A stretch of DNA of 64,000 nt from Allomuricauda sp. (GCF_013911645.1 NZ_JACESV010000002.1:682001-746000), one strand, 5' to 3'. Shown: positions 52,213-62,631, counted from the first letter of the stretch. Notes: generated by a model from the sequence alone, not told the origin. Made by a program: numbers and translations.

Positions 52213-53766
52213 TTATTTAAAATCAACTTTTACCAGTTGTTTTCTGCTTCCTTGCTTGGCGTAGAAGAGCATTTTGTCCTCCTCTTCGTCCTTAAGTGGT
52301 TTGGAAACCATGAGTGGTAATCTGGCTTCTTGCTGGTCGATGATTTTTTCATAATCCATAACTCCGTTTTCATCCAAAGAAATCAGGAAAACGTTTCGGT
52401 TTCTGCTAAAACCTTGCTTAAAGATCAATCGCTCGTTGTTTATGAGTTGTGGGTGCTCCGAAGAAGTACAGATAAAGAAATACGTTTTGCCATTTTTGCA
52501 GTACGAACTGTAGGAGGCATAGGCTCCATCACCTTGGGTAACTTCGGTCTTGTTGATGTTTCTGGCCCATTTCATATCACCATTAGCTCCTAATTTAACG
52601 CTAACAATGTCATTATAGTGATAACGCTCAATCTTTACACGTTGTCCAGCTCCGGTAACCTCTAAACCTGAAGTCACAAAATATTCTTCTGCATTGAACA
52701 AGATATCTTGGTCATCGGTTACCTCAACTCCTTTAAAAACCAAGTTTTTTATATCGTGATCTCCTGCACGTCCAAACTTGTCTTCCATAAACTGCTGTGA
52801 AAAAGCATTGTATTTTTGGGATTGGATATCCAATGTGCTTTGGTTTACATCAAAATAAGCAATACCGTTGTATCGGTTGTCTTTTCTATCTGCATAAAAG
52901 CCTATACAGACCAGTCTGTTTTTAACCAAGATCGGATACAATGCTTCCGGGTACTTGCCAGGATCTACAAAAGATTGTGTTTTGCTCCCGTATTGCGAGA
53001 CTTTGATCAATTCGTATTGAAACTTTCTTTCATCGACCCTAAAACGTCTCTTCTTAAAATAGGCCTTCCCAACAATATAGGCTGTTTGTAGGTCTGGCGA
53101 AAAAGCTACGTTCTCAAAAGCGTAGTTTTTTTCCTCAATCTCATCGGAAAAATCATATTCGAACTTTTTGTTGAGCGCGGTATCGAACAAATGGATCATG
53201 TGTTTGTTGCTCTTCCCTTTTTTATGATGTGTGCTTATTACGAACCCTGTCTTCTCCTCATTAAAAAGAATGGCTGTGGTAAAGCCACGGGAAAAGTCTC
53301 GGTTATAATAGTTTTTCCCAACGGGGTCTTTTACTTCTTCGGAAGCAATGGAGAGCAGTTTTTTTGGCCTGAAATTAAAATCTATTATGGGGCTGGTATG
53401 CACCCAGTATTCATATTCCTCTTTATTGGGATTATAATTTAGGAACAAGAGGTTCAACTGGCCATTTTTCAGGAATCCGTTCACAAAGTCCAACCCTTTG
53501 AGTTTATAGTTGTACTCGGAAACCAGTTCCAAATCGCTGTTGTACTGTTCTATAAGGTATCCCTTGGGCTTAAGCACCAATCCTTGGTAATAGGCGCGCA
53601 CCAAAACGTAACCTCCCGAATCATCTTCATTAATGGCCACGAGGTTGGAATAGCGGTACCTGTCTCTATATTTCTCTCCAAAATCGTAGGAAACGGGCAT
53701 TTTTTGGGCATTGACGGCCATGCCTGTCAATACAAGGCAAAATAATGGAAGTAGGTGTTTTTTCAT
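52213..53766 (-). CDS. Secreted hypothetical protein, propeller-like
   Basis: 517 residues. Signal peptide (LVLTGMAVNAQ). Repeated strand pattern through the chain (GYVLVRAYYQGLVLKPKGYLIEQYN, TAYIVGKAYFKKRR, NRLVCIGFYADRKDNRYNGIAYFDV, KTYFFICTSSEHPQLI) suggests a beta-propeller. No family recognised. 24 bp downstream of the crotonase gene on this strand. Confidence 0.8.
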   Translation of the reverse strand: MKKHLLPLFCLVLTGMAVNAQKMPVSYDFGEKYRDRYRYSNLVAINEDDSGGYVLVRAYYQGLVLKPKGYLIEQYNSDLELVSEYNYKLKGLDFVNGFLKNGQLNLLFLNYNPNKEEYEYWVHTSPIIDFNFRPKKLLSIASEEVKDPVGKNYYNRDFSRGFTTAILFNEEKTGFVISTHHKKGKSNKHMIHLFDTALNKKFEYDFSDEIEEKNYAFENVAFSPDLQTAYIVGKAYFKKRRFRVDERKFQYELIKVSQYGSKTQSFVDPGKYPEALYPILVKNRLVCIGFYADRKDNRYNGIAYFDVNQSTLDIQSQKYNAFSQQFMEDKFGRAGDHDIKNLVFKGVEVTDDQDILFNAEEYFVTSGLEVTGAGQRVKIERYHYNDIVSVKLGANGDMKWARNINKTEVTQGDGAYASYSSYCKNGKTYFFICTSSEHPQLINNERLIFKQGFSRNRNVFLISLDENGVMDYEKIIDQQEARLPLMVSKPLKDEEEDKMLFYAKQGSRKQLVKVDFK

Positions 53767-53790
53767 GATCTGGCTTGGTTAAGCCAATGG

Positions 53791-54573
53791 TCACGATCCG
53801 GGGAAATCTGCTTTTCGTTTGTCCAAAAACGCGGAGGTTCCTTCTTTAAAGTCGTCCGTTCCAAAGCAATTGCCAAAGGCATCAATTTCCACCGAATAGC
53901 CATCAGCGTCATATTTAAAACCAGCATTTATCGCTTTTATTGCATGTTTTATGGCGACACTGGAATTATTCGATATCCTGCTCGCAATTTTCATACAAAA
54001 CGGCAACAATTCTTCAGAGGATACCACATGGTTCACCAACCCATATCCAAATGCTTTGTCGGAATCGATCATTCCTGCGGTCATGATCATTTCCATGGCC
54101 CTTCCCTTGCCTACCAACTGTGGTAAGCGCTGGGTTCCACCATAACCGGGAATTACTCCCAACGATACTTCGGGCAAGCCCATTCTAGCATTGCTACTGG
54201 CTACTCTAAAGTGGCATGCCATGGCAAGCTCCAATCCGCCGCCAAGGGCAAAGCCATTAATTGCAGCTATTACCGGTGTGGACAGGTTTTCCACAAAATC
54301 GAACAGTTGCTGCTGCCCGACTGCCGCCAACTGGCGACCTTCCTTTACCGAGAAATTGGCAAATTCGGAAATATCGGCACCCGCAACAAAGGCTTTTTCA
54401 CCACTTCCTGTTATAATGATCACTTTTATATCCCTGTCTTCGTCCAGCTCCTTAAAGGCTACGTGCAACTCTTCAATTGTTCTTTTGTTGAGGGCATTGA
54501 GCTTTTTTGGTCTGTTTATGGTTATGGTGGCCAAATTGTTCTCTTCTTCAATGTAAATGTTTTCGAAATCCAT
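53791..54573 (-). CDS. Enoyl-CoA hydratase/isomerase
   Basis: 260 residues from ATG 54573 (MDFENIYIEEENNLATITINRPKKLNALNKRT); the track start adds ten residues. Crotonase fold with oxyanion hole VAGADISEF. Both catalytic Glu are present: GGGLELAMAC and GLPEVSLGVIPGYGGTQRLP. Adds water to 2-enoyl-CoA in beta-oxidation or a related pathway. Confidence 0.95.
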   Translation of the reverse strand: MDFENIYIEEENNLATITINRPKKLNALNKRTIEELHVAFKELDEDRDIKVIIITGSGEKAFVAGADISEFANFSVKEGRQLAAVGQQQLFDFVENLSTPVIAAINGFALGGGLELAMACHFRVASSNARMGLPEVSLGVIPGYGGTQRLPQLVGKGRAMEMIMTAGMIDSDKAFGYGLVNHVVSSEELLPFCMKIASRISNNSSVAIKHAIKAINAGFKYDADGYSVEIDAFGNCFGTDDFKEGTSAFLDKRKADFPGS

Positions 54574-54615
54574 GTATACTGATGTTTGAGACGGGCTGTA
54601 CAATGTCCGCCATTA

Positions 54616-56130
54616 TTATTTATGTTCTTTTGGAAAATCAATGGTAAAAACGGTTCCTTTTCCAACTTTAGAAGTAAAGTTAATGGTTCCGCCATAGTTT
54701 TCCACAATGTTCTTTACCATACCTAGCCCCAAGCCCGTTCCGCTGGACTTGGTAGTAAACTTGGGCTCAAAAATTTGGTGTTTGTGCTCGTCCGATATTC
54801 CAAGGCCGTTGTCCGCAATCGAAATTTTAACACGATCGCCTACGGAGGCCACTGTTACCAAGATTCTCGGGGAGTCTACATCGGGCACAGCTTGAATGGC
54901 ATTCTTCACCAAATTGGTGATTACCCTTATGAGTTGTGTCCGATCCAGCTTGGCCACAATTTCTTTTTCGTCGGCTATAAAATGAATATAGTCTTCATTA
55001 AAAATCTCCATGGCCAATTTTACCACCTTAACCACATTCAAAGTTTCGTTCTGCTGAGCGGGCATATCGGCAAAACTGGAAAATGCTGTGGCTATATTGC
55101 TCATGGTATCTATTTGTTGTATCAAGGTTTTGGAAAACTCTTTTACCTTTTTCTGAATATCAGGGTCATTTGGGTCGAATTTCCGCTCAAAACTCTGCAC
55201 AGTTAGCCGTAAAGGCGTTAGAGGATTTTTAATTTCGTGGGCTACCTGTTTTGCCATTTCACGCCATGCCTGTTCTCGTTCGCTACGTGCCAATTTTACG
55301 GCACTTTCTTCTAACTCATCTATCATTCGGTTGTAGGAGTCCACCAATTTTCCGATTTCCTCTCCAGGACTTTCCAAATAAATTTTTTCGTTTTGATGGG
55401 TCAAGTTGGTTCTGTTGATTTTGTCCGATATGGTCTGGAGTGACCTTGTAATGTATTTTGAAATAAAATATGCCAAAATAATGGCAACGACCAGCATTAA
55501 AACATAAACCATCCCCAACCTGAAGAGAAATTCCCTCAATTCCATGTTATTGAAGGTGTTGTCTTCAAAATAAGGAAGGTTCATGATGCCTATGGGCTTA
55601 AATCTCAGGTCATAAATGTAGGTGTAGGTGGATTGATAATTATCTCCGGCCGTCCTTTTTTCCTCCACAAACCGGGTTTCTCCGCTTTCCCTGAGAAAAT
55701 TCAGCACTTCAGGGTCGAGACAAGTGGCGATTGAGTTGGACTCAAAAGTTGGGCGAGAGCTTTTGATCAAATTGCCCTCCAGGTCGTAAATATTGAAGTT
55801 TACATTTTGTATGTTGGCTATCTCATAAATTTCTTCGCTGAATATAAGGTGAAGATTCTCTGTGGTTATGGGGTAGGTCGTCTCCTTAAGCGTATAGTTA
55901 ATGCTTTTTATGAGCTGTTCTTCCTTTCGCTCCAACCTTTCGTTATGATAGTCGTTGCCTTGTTCCTTGTACTGATAAACCGTAACCCCGGCAATCAATA
56001 CAGAGGCGAGTACTACCAAGGTAATCATGGCAACAAATATGCGTGACCGTAAGGAAAATTTTCTTAACAAGCTCGCTTGATTTAGCCTTAAATTTAAGCA
56101 ATTATCGAGCCAAATAAAGTGCAAGAGCAA
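54616..56130 (-). CDS. NtrY-like sensor histidine kinase
   Basis: Up to 504 residues; start uncertain, with a TTG at 56130 and another at about 56070 giving LLRKFSLRSRIF. TM1 (FVAMITLVVLASVLIAGVTVYQY), a periplasmic sensor, TM2 at ~210, a HAMP-like linker, HisKA with QVAHEIKNPLTPLRLTVQSF, and HATPase with NLVKNAIQAV, DNGLGISDEH and GTGLGLGMV. No response regulator is adjacent. Confidence 0.92.
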   Translation of the reverse strand: MLLHFIWLDNCLNLRLNQASLLRKFSLRSRIFVAMITLVVLASVLIAGVTVYQYKEQGNDYHNERLERKEEQLIKSINYTLKETTYPITTENLHLIFSEEIYEIANIQNVNFNIYDLEGNLIKSSRPTFESNSIATCLDPEVLNFLRESGETRFVEEKRTAGDNYQSTYTYIYDLRFKPIGIMNLPYFEDNTFNNMELREFLFRLGMVYVLMLVVAIILAYFISKYITRSLQTISDKINRTNLTHQNEKIYLESPGEEIGKLVDSYNRMIDELEESAVKLARSEREQAWREMAKQVAHEIKNPLTPLRLTVQSFERKFDPNDPDIQKKVKEFSKTLIQQIDTMSNIATAFSSFADMPAQQNETLNVVKVVKLAMEIFNEDYIHFIADEKEIVAKLDRTQLIRVITNLVKNAIQAVPDVDSPRILVTVASVGDRVKISIADNGLGISDEHKHQIFEPKFTTKSSGTGLGLGMVKNIVENYGGTINFTSKVGKGTVFTIDFPKEHK

Positions 56131-56408
56131 AAATGAAGCTCAAGAATTTCATTTACATTGACGCTTTACGAAAAGTATTGTAGCTGTTTCATGAAATTCC
56201 TGCCTAAAGGTGGAAGGCGAGCATATTAAAAAATTACATTTATTATTTATCATAGAATATCCTTTGCCCAACAAAGAACGAATACCCCATTGTTCGATTT
56301 TTGGATTGATCGTTATGCTAAGGGCCCAGAGCGAATAAAAGATATTTTGGTTTGTCCTACACAAGGCAAGTAATCTTGATACAAAAAATGCTGATTTTCA
56401 AGAATATA

Positions 56409-56482
56409 TCACCTCGAGCGCAGTCGAGAGGTTTCGGTTGATTTCCCCATTTAAATTAGGTTCCGACTGCGCTCGACCTAAC
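56409..56482. repeat. Inverted dispersed repeat after the sdh operon
   Basis: Left ACCTCGAGCGCAGTCGAGAGG; right GGTTCCGACTGCGCTCGACCT (inverse AGGTCGAGCGCAGTCGGAACC). The 56131-56565 gap holds only this, a terminator and no gene I can support. Confidence 0.72.
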
Positions 56483-56501
56483 ACTACTTAGATTTCTTCC
56501 T

Positions 56502-56542
56502 AAAAACAAAAAACCCAAACTCCTATTGGAAATTTGGGTTTC
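56502..56542 (-). terminator. Terminator of the sdh operon
   Basis: Minus strand AAACCCAAAtttccaataggagTTTGGGTTT followed by TTTGTTTTT. Just past the sdhB stop. Confidence 0.82.
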
Positions 56543-56565
56543 GTATATTGAAATTTTATAAGATT

Positions 56566-57312
56566 TCACCCCTTTAAAGTAGCGGATAAGTACTCGCGAT
56601 TCATACGGGCAATATTGGTCAAGGAAATACCTTTTGGGCATTCAACCTCACATGCTCCCGTATTGGTACAATTGCCAAAACCTTCCAAATCCATTTGGCG
56701 AACCATATTTTGAACACGTTCCGTAGCTTCGATTCTTCCTTGCGGCAACAAGGCAAATTGGGAAACTTTGGCTGAGGTGAACAACATGGCACTTGCGTTT
56801 TTGCAAGCGGCCACACAAGCCCCACAACCAATACAGGTAGCGGCATCCATAGCTTCGTCCGCATCGTATTTGTTGATTGGAATTGAGTTGGCATCAATTG
56901 TGTTTCCGGATGTGTTCACCGAGATGTATCCACCAGCTTGCTGAATGCGATCAAATGAGCTTCGGTCCACGATCAAATCCTTGATCACAGGGAATGCCTT
57001 GGCACGGAAAGGCTCAATTACAATGGTGTCCCCATCGTTGAACTTTCGCATGTGCAATTGGCAAGTGGTTACCAATCTATCCGGTCCGTGGGGCTCTCCG
57101 TTGATTTGCAGGGAACACGTTCCGCAGATACCTTCCCTACAATCATGGTCAAACTCTACGGGTTCCTCTCCTTTGGAGACCAATTCTTCATTTAAGATGT
57201 CCAGCATCTCTAGGAAAGACATATCTCCTTCTACACCATCAAGGGTATAATCAACTATTTTCCCAGGTGAGGATGCGTCCTTTTGACGCCATATTTTTAA
57301 ATGTAGCTTCAT
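56566..57312 (-). CDS. sdhB: Succinate dehydrogenase, iron-sulfur subunit
   Basis: 248 residues. [2Fe-2S] site [30 protein letters not shown], then [13 protein letters not shown] and [16 protein letters not shown] for the [4Fe-4S] and [3Fe-4S] clusters. Passes electrons from the flavin to quinone. Usually next to sdhA, but here a four-helix-bundle gene is inserted in between. Confidence 0.96.
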   Translation of the reverse strand: MKLHLKIWRQKDASSPGKIVDYTLDGVEGDMSFLEMLDILNEELVSKGEEPVEFDHDCREGICGTCSLQINGEPHGPDRLVTTCQLHMRKFNDGDTIVIEPFRAKAFPVIKDLIVDRSSFDRIQQAGGYISVNTSGNTIDANSIPINKYDADEAMDAATCIGCGACVAACKNASAMLFTSAKVSQFALLPQGRIEATERVQNMVRQMDLEGFGNCTNTGACEVECPKGISLTNIARMNREYLSATLKG

Positions 57313-57339
57313 TGCTTCGCTAATTATTAAGTTAATCGG

Positions 57340-57732
57340 TTATTGGTTTAAACTGTGTTTTAGTTTAGCATCCTTTAAATATTTGATATAACCGTTTAGT
57401 ATTTTTAATGTTCTGTTATGTAACTCTCTAAAGTTATTAAGTTTTTCCTTTGTGATATAGTTTTCATCAAACGCTATAATCATATGGTCCAAAGTTTCAT
57501 TCAAAGAGCCTCTTGCCATGGGGCAGAATTGAATGTTCTCTTGATAGTTGAACCTTCCAAACCCTTCTGCAATATTGTTCCCAACTGACCGGGAAGAACG
57601 CTTTATTTGGCTAACAAGCTCAAATTTTTCAGAATTGGGCAAAAGAGGAATGATTTCATCTTTAACATAATTTCTTAGAATTCTCGACTCTTTCCAACAG
57701 GCCAACTCTTCAAAAGATTTAAAACTTCCCAC
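57340..57732 (-). CDS. Four-helix-bundle protein (S23/IVP family), copy 2
   Basis: 130 residues: FEELACWKESRILRNYVKDEIIPLLPNSEKFELVSQIKRSSRSVGNNIAEGFGRFNYQENIQFCPMARGSLNETLDHMIIAFDENYI. RSSRSVGNNIAEGFGR is the family hallmark (S-x-S-x-x-x-N-I-A-E-G). Lies in the sdhA-sdhB gap with same-direction transcription. Flanked by AT-rich TAAGTTA...TTATTGG motifs in opposite orientation. Function unknown. Confidence 0.85.
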   Translation of the reverse strand: MGSFKSFEELACWKESRILRNYVKDEIIPLLPNSEKFELVSQIKRSSRSVGNNIAEGFGRFNYQENIQFCPMARGSLNETLDHMIIAFDENYITKEKLNNFRELHNRTLKILNGYIKYLKDAKLKHSLNQ

Positions 57733-57788
57733 TAATAATTCTACTGCTGTTCTTTATCCAATAACTTAAATAACAAATAACACAATAA

Positions 57789-59792
57789 TTATTTGTAGGA
57801 TCTTGTCTTCAGTTCAATGTTTTCATATACCAAATCCTCTTTGTGCAATTCGGCATCTTTGGGCTCGCCCTTATATTCCCAAGCGGCCACATATTTAAAG
57901 TTCTCGTCGTCACGTAGTGCTTCGCCTTCTTCCGTTTGGTACTCTTCACGGAAGTGTCCGCCACAGGATTCGTTTCTGTGCAATGCATCCTTCGCGAAAA
58001 GCTCGCCCAGTTCCAAGAAATCGGCAACGCGTCCAGCTTTTTCCAGCTCTTGGTTTTTAGAGTCGATGCTTCCGGGAATTTTTACGTTCTCCCAGAAATC
58101 TTTCCTTAGCGCCGAAATTTCCTTGATGGCTTCTTTCAGTTCCTTTTCGTTCCGGGCCATACCACATTTGTTCCACATGATCTTGCCCAGTTTTTTGTGA
58201 TAGTAGTCCACGGAATGGATTCCAGAGCCACCCATCAACTTTTCCATTCTATCACGGACCTGTTGTTCGGCTTCGTCGAATTCCTTGGTATCGGTTGGAA
58301 TGGCCCCTGTTCTAATATCATGTGATAGGTAGTCGCCAATTGTGTATGGCAGTACAAAATATCCATCTGCCAGACCTTGCATCAAAGCGGAAGCGCCCAA
58401 TCGGTTGGCACCGTGGTCGCTAAAGTTGGCCTCTCCGGCTGCGTAGCAACCAGGGATTGTGGTCTGCAAGTTATAATCTACCCAAAGACCTCCCATGGTG
58501 TAATGTACCGCAGGATAGATCATCATTGGGGTTTTATATGGATTTTGGTCTACGATTTTTTCGTACATCTGGAACAGGTTACCATACTTGGCCTCAACAA
58601 CCTCTTCACCTAATTTTGTGATAGTCGCTTTATCTGGATTTTTAAGTCCAGAGGTCAACGCTTTTTCTTTTCCGTAACGTTCAATGGCGGAGGCAAAATC
58701 CAAGAATACCGCTTCCCCGGTTTTGTTTACCCCAAATCCTGCATCGCAACGTTCCTTGGCAGCTCTCGAAGCCACATCACGGGGCACTAGGTTACCAAAG
58801 GCGGGATACCTTCTTTCCAAATAATAATCTCTGTCCTCTTCAGCAATTTCCGTTGGCTTCAATTTGCCTTCGCGTATGGCAATAGCATCTTCTTTTTTCG
58901 CAGGCACCCAGATTCGTCCGTCGTTACGAAGTGATTCGGACATCAATGTCAATTTGGATTGATGGTCGCCTGAAACAGGAATACAAGTTGGGTGGATCTG
59001 TGTAAAACATGGATTGGCGAAGAAAGCCCCCTTACGGTGCGCTCTCCAAGCAGCCATTACGTTACTTCCCATAGCGTTGGTGGAAAGGAAGAACACATTT
59101 CCGTACCCTCCAGTAGCCAAAACTACGGCATGTGCACTGTGTCTTTCAATTTCTCCGGTCACCAAGTTTCTGGCGATTATTCCACGAGCCTTACCGTCTA
59201 CCAATACCAAATCCATCATTTCGTGACGGTTAAAGGCCTGTATTTTACCGCGGTTTATTTGGCGGTTCATTGCGGAATATGCACCGAGCAACAATTGCTG
59301 ACCGGTCTGTCCTTTGGCATAGAAGGTTCTGGATACCAGTACCCCACCAAAAGAGCGATTGTCCAACATTCCCCCATACTCACGGGCAAAGGGAACCCCT
59401 TGCGCCACACATTGGTCGATGATGTTCCCCGACACCTCCGCCAAACGGTAAACGTTGGCTTCGCGGGAGCGGTAATCACCACCTTTTATGGTATCGTAGA
59501 AAAGACGGTAGTTACTATCGCCATCTCCTTGATAGTTTTTTGCAGCGTTTATTCCCCCTTGGGCCGCAATGGAGTGCGCCCTACGCGGTGAATCTTGATA
59601 GCAGAATGTTTTTACGTTATAACCCAACTCGGCCAAAGTGGCTGCTGCGGCACCCCCTGCAAGTCCTGTACCTACAACAATGATGTCGATGTTCCTTTTG
59701 TTGGCAGGGTTAACCAGATTGATGTCGTTTTTATGTTTGGTCCATTTATCGGCCAACGGCCCAGATGGAATTTTGGAATCCAATATGCCCAT
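57789..59792 (-). CDS. sdhA: Succinate dehydrogenase/fumarate reductase, flavoprotein subunit
   Basis: 667 residues. FAD site [23 protein letters not shown], covalent-FAD His in [24 protein letters not shown], substrate site with [11 protein letters not shown] and a C-terminal [24 protein letters not shown]. Oxidises succinate to fumarate. B-type enzyme with a single cytochrome b subunit, encoded 2 bp upstream. Confidence 0.97.
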   Translation of the reverse strand: MGILDSKIPSGPLADKWTKHKNDINLVNPANKRNIDIIVVGTGLAGGAAAATLAELGYNVKTFCYQDSPRRAHSIAAQGGINAAKNYQGDGDSNYRLFYDTIKGGDYRSREANVYRLAEVSGNIIDQCVAQGVPFAREYGGMLDNRSFGGVLVSRTFYAKGQTGQQLLLGAYSAMNRQINRGKIQAFNRHEMMDLVLVDGKARGIIARNLVTGEIERHSAHAVVLATGGYGNVFFLSTNAMGSNVMAAWRAHRKGAFFANPCFTQIHPTCIPVSGDHQSKLTLMSESLRNDGRIWVPAKKEDAIAIREGKLKPTEIAEEDRDYYLERRYPAFGNLVPRDVASRAAKERCDAGFGVNKTGEAVFLDFASAIERYGKEKALTSGLKNPDKATITKLGEEVVEAKYGNLFQMYEKIVDQNPYKTPMMIYPAVHYTMGGLWVDYNLQTTIPGCYAAGEANFSDHGANRLGASALMQGLADGYFVLPYTIGDYLSHDIRTGAIPTDTKEFDEAEQQVRDRMEKLMGGSGIHSVDYYHKKLGKIMWNKCGMARNEKELKEAIKEISALRKDFWENVKIPGSIDSKNQELEKAGRVADFLELGELFAKDALHRNESCGGHFREEYQTEEGEALRDDENFKYVAAWEYKGEPKDAELHKEDLVYENIELKTRSYK

Positions 59793-59794
59793 AC

Positions 59795-60463
59795 TTAATG
59801 TGTTATTGGGTTAAGGTGGTGATAAAGGGCGATAAAAGCAAAGCCCAATGGAATGACCACCGAAAATATTTTAGTGAAAGTTTTGATGGCTGGAGTATAC
59901 TTGTTGTTTACGCCCATGGATTGGAAAGATGAAGCAAACCCGTGCCATAAGTGAAGGCTCAGTAAGAAGAATGCCACCACATAAATGATGGTTCTCCAAA
60001 TGGGAGCAAACTTTTCTACGGTTTCTGCGTAGTAACGTGTTGGGTCCTCAGGGTTGGCCTCAATATATTTATAGGCCATTTCGTGTACCCAAAAATCGTA
60101 GAAGTGCAATGCCAAAAAAGCAAGGATAACCAATCCGGAATAGATCATATTGCGGGACACCCATGGAGCATTGGCGCTGCCCTTGTACTTTACATAGGCT
60201 GTGCCCCTGGCTTTTCTGTTCTGGATCTCCAAAACAAAACCCATTACAAAGTGTACAATTACGCCAGCAATCAAAATAGGTTGTAGGGCAAACTGTACCA
60301 AAGGATTGTATCCCATAAAATGGGACCAGGAATTAAAAGTTTCGGGATCTACTACCGAAGCAAAATTAATGGTAAAATGTTGTGTAAGAAAAACAACCAA
60401 AAAAAGACCCGAAAGTGCCATTATCACTTTTCGGGCAAGCGATGACTTTATCATTCCACTCAT
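59795..60463 (-). CDS. sdhC: Succinate dehydrogenase, cytochrome b subunit
   Basis: 222 residues from ATG 60463 ([33 protein letters not shown]). The longer track start (60547) contains the promoter and is rejected. Five membrane helices with His residues in [24 protein letters not shown] and [12 protein letters not shown] that bind two haems. Anchor and quinone site of the B-type complex. Confidence 0.95.
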   Translation of the reverse strand: MSGMIKSSLARKVIMALSGLFLVVFLTQHFTINFASVVDPETFNSWSHFMGYNPLVQFALQPILIAGVIVHFVMGFVLEIQNRKARGTAYVKYKGSANAPWVSRNMIYSGLVILAFLALHFYDFWVHEMAYKYIEANPEDPTRYYAETVEKFAPIWRTIIYVVAFFLLSLHLWHGFASSFQSMGVNNKYTPAIKTFTKIFSVVIPLGFAFIALYHHLNPITH

Positions 60464-60480
60464 TAGTGCTGGTTTTTCAA

Positions 60481-60512
60481 CAAATTTACGGCACGGATGA
60501 GTTTTTAACAAG
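60481..60512 (-). promoter_or_regulatory. sdhC promoter, CTTG-N20-TAAATTTG
   Basis: Minus strand: -7 TAAATTTG at 60481-60488, -33 CTTG at 60509-60512, spacing 20. About 12 nt leader to ATG 60463. It fixes the sdhC start. Confidence 0.7.
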
Positions 60513-60635
60513 CTTTCAACATCGTAAAACAGGTTATTTAGATTCATTTTAAGCTACTGGGATTTAATCCTTCAGGATTCTATTTTGGGAATTTTAACCG
60601 ATATTACAATTGATTTTCAAACCAATGCAAAAAAC

Positions 60636-61526
60636 ATGGACATTGCCATTTTATCCGTAAGCCTCAATGTATATTCCACAGCTAGGATTGCAGAGGAATT
60701 TGAAAAGGCAGGTCATTATGTGGAGCATATTGACCACACCAAATGTTCGGTGCAGTTGGGCGACGATAAGCCGCAGATTTTTTTTGGAACGGAGAACATT
60801 ACCGATGAATTTGATGCCATAGTCCCGAGAATCGGCACAACGGTGACCCGCCACGGCGCGGCCATTGTAAAGCAGTTTGAAATGAACCATGTCTTCAGCA
60901 CGGCGAAGTCACTTGGAATCATCAGGGCCAGAAACAAGGTTTCTACCCTACAAATGATGTCCAAGAAGGGAATACCTGTGCCAAAAACCGTGTTCTCCAT
61001 CAATCCGAACAATGTAGCCGATCAAATAGAGTTGTTGGGTGGTGCCCCTGTTATCATCAAACTGCAAGAAGGAACCCAGGGCAAGGGGGTTATTTTGGCG
61101 GAAAGCAAAAAATCGGCAAAATCAGTGATAGATACTTTGTATAATATGAACACGAGCATTTTGCTGCAACAATATATAGAGGAAGCCAACGGTGAAGATT
61201 TGAGAATAGTGGTGGTGGGGAACAAAATTGTGGCCAGCATGAAGCGGACCAGTGGACTGGACGATTTTAGATCCAACGTGCACCGAGGGGCCGAAACCCA
61301 AAAAGTACAGCTAACGCCAAGGGAAAAATTTATAGCTATAAATGCCACCAAACATTTGGGTCTTGGTGTGGCCGGAGTGGATTTGATCCGGTCCAAAAAC
61401 GGGCCTTTACTGATAGAGGTAAATGCATCGCCGGGGTTAAAGGGCATTGAGGCGGTAACGGGGGTAAATGTGGCCAAGCACATTGTTCAATATGTAGAAA
61501 AGCACAGTGGAAGGAACAGAAAATGA
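60636..61526 (+). CDS. RimK-family ATP-grasp ligase
   Basis: 296 residues from ATG 60636 (MDIAILSVSLNVYSTARIAEEFE); the track start 17 codons upstream is in the divergent leader. ATP-grasp blocks: APVIIKLQEGTQGKGVILAES, ILLQQYIEEANGEDLRIVVVGNKIVASMKR, LGVAGVDLIRSKNGPLLIEVNASPGLKGIE. RimK adds Glu to ribosomal S6; the acceptor here is unknown. A TATTTTG motif sits upstream. Confidence 0.93.
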   Translation: MDIAILSVSLNVYSTARIAEEFEKAGHYVEHIDHTKCSVQLGDDKPQIFFGTENITDEFDAIVPRIGTTVTRHGAAIVKQFEMNHVFSTAKSLGIIRARNKVSTLQMMSKKGIPVPKTVFSINPNNVADQIELLGGAPVIIKLQEGTQGKGVILAESKKSAKSVIDTLYNMNTSILLQQYIEEANGEDLRIVVVGNKIVASMKRTSGLDDFRSNVHRGAETQKVQLTPREKFIAINATKHLGLGVAGVDLIRSKNGPLLIEVNASPGLKGIEAVTGVNVAKHIVQYVEKHSGRNRK

Positions 61527-61547
61527 ACTCGTCTTGAGTGGTGAAGT

Positions 61548-61979
61548 TCAAGCCGACAAGTCAATTTTTTTTTCGTTGACCTTGGCCAAACTCCACTTTA
61601 TGGCATCTTCCAAGTTTGCAAATTGGCGTATTTTGTTTCTAAAGAACATTTTTTCCAGAACAAGACTGGCCAACCCGCTTTTGTTGTAAGCAACAACCGA
61701 ATAAAACTCCAATTGGTGTCGGTGTTTGTAAAACTTTAGCCAATCGGTGGGGACTACCGAGTAGTTATGAATGCGATTGCTGATGTAGGCAATAGGTTTG
61801 TCTTTTCCCAAGACCTCGTAGGCCACGGATATTATTTTTTCGGCAATGGACCAGTTAAAAACTTCACCTTCTTTTATTTCCGATATGACCAATCCATCAA
61901 AAAAGTAGAAAATTCCAAATTCGTATTCCCGTATTTCCCGTATGGTTTTAAAAAACTCCAAATCCTTAACTCGCTGCAT
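61548..61979 (-). CDS. Conserved small protein, STAS-like pattern
   Basis: 143 residues: MQRVKDLEFFKTIREIREYEFGIFYFFDGLVISEIKEGEVFNWSIAEKIISVAYEVLGKDKPIAYISNRIHNYSVVPTDWLKFYKHRHQLEFYSVVAYN. Alternating strands and helices like a STAS or SpoIIAA-like fold, but I cannot name the family. Convergent with the RimK gene, 21 bp apart. Ends in a Lys-rich tail. Confidence 0.7.
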   Translation of the reverse strand: MQRVKDLEFFKTIREIREYEFGIFYFFDGLVISEIKEGEVFNWSIAEKIISVAYEVLGKDKPIAYISNRIHNYSVVPTDWLKFYKHRHQLEFYSVVAYNKSGLASLVLEKMFFRNKIRQFANLEDAIKWSLAKVNEKKIDLSA

Positions 61980-62162
61980 ATATCCTTTCAGTAAGATGAA
62001 TCAAATTGTATTCATCAAAAGTAGAAGCAAGCAACGGTTATTTTTGAGCTGATTTTACCAATGCCCCTGTAGGATTGGTGCAACTGGCTTTTCAATTGAC
62101 AACTCATTTTTCACATTTCAACCAAAAAGAAGTATTCCTACATAAGCCAGTATAAAAACTGA

Positions 62163-62552
62163 TTATTTTTCCATGTTCTTTAATTGGATTCCCAATGCCT
62201 TTGTGGATAATTGTACCTCTAAAAGAGAGAGTACCAAGGAAACCATAAGGAACACCAAACTAATACCAAAAATAACATTGGCCCAGACACGCATTTCCAC
62301 ATAGATCAAGAACATGGTTACCGCAGCCAACAAAAAACTGATAATTGCAGTTGCCTGCATGTTTTTTATAATGCCCAAACGGGTGCGCAATTGATTGATC
62401 TGTTGTTTTAAGGGCTGGGCGGCGGTTTCTTCAAACTGTTTGTGCAATTGTCTGATCAAAGCCGCAATGGCCAAATAACGTGCGTTATAGGCCAACATGG
62501 TCAATGAAATGGCAGGAAAAAGGAGTGCGGGAATACTTAGGTTGAGCTGCAT
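62163..62552 (-). CDS. DUF2721 membrane protein
   Basis: 129 residues. LSIPALLFPAISLTMLAYNARYLAIAALIRQLH then a helical hairpin and two more membrane helices (AIISFLLAAVTMFLIYVEMRVWANVIFGISLVFLMVSLVLSLLEVQLSTKAL). This matches DUF2721, of unknown function. Confidence 0.9.
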   Translation of the reverse strand: MQLNLSIPALLFPAISLTMLAYNARYLAIAALIRQLHKQFEETAAQPLKQQINQLRTRLGIIKNMQATAIISFLLAAVTMFLIYVEMRVWANVIFGISLVFLMVSLVLSLLEVQLSTKALGIQLKNMEK

Positions 62553-62580
62553 GTTTTCAATTTGAAATTGAAGGTAAGGA

Positions 62581-62612
62581 TTTGTCTTCGGTAACGCAAT
62601 TGGCTACATTTG
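62581..62612 (+). promoter_or_regulatory. pepP promoter, TTTG-N20-TACATTTG
   Basis: -33 TTTG at 62581-62584 and -7 TACATTTG at 62605-62612, spacing 20. Both elements match the Bacteroidota consensus exactly. About 12 nt leader to ATG 62632. The best promoter in the window. Confidence 0.78.
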
Positions 62613-62631
62613 GGCAAATCAAATTAAATTT

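Noticed and set aside
56149-56364. ORF of 71 codons between the NtrY-like kinase and sdhB
   Set aside because: No ribosome site, no domain, odd composition.
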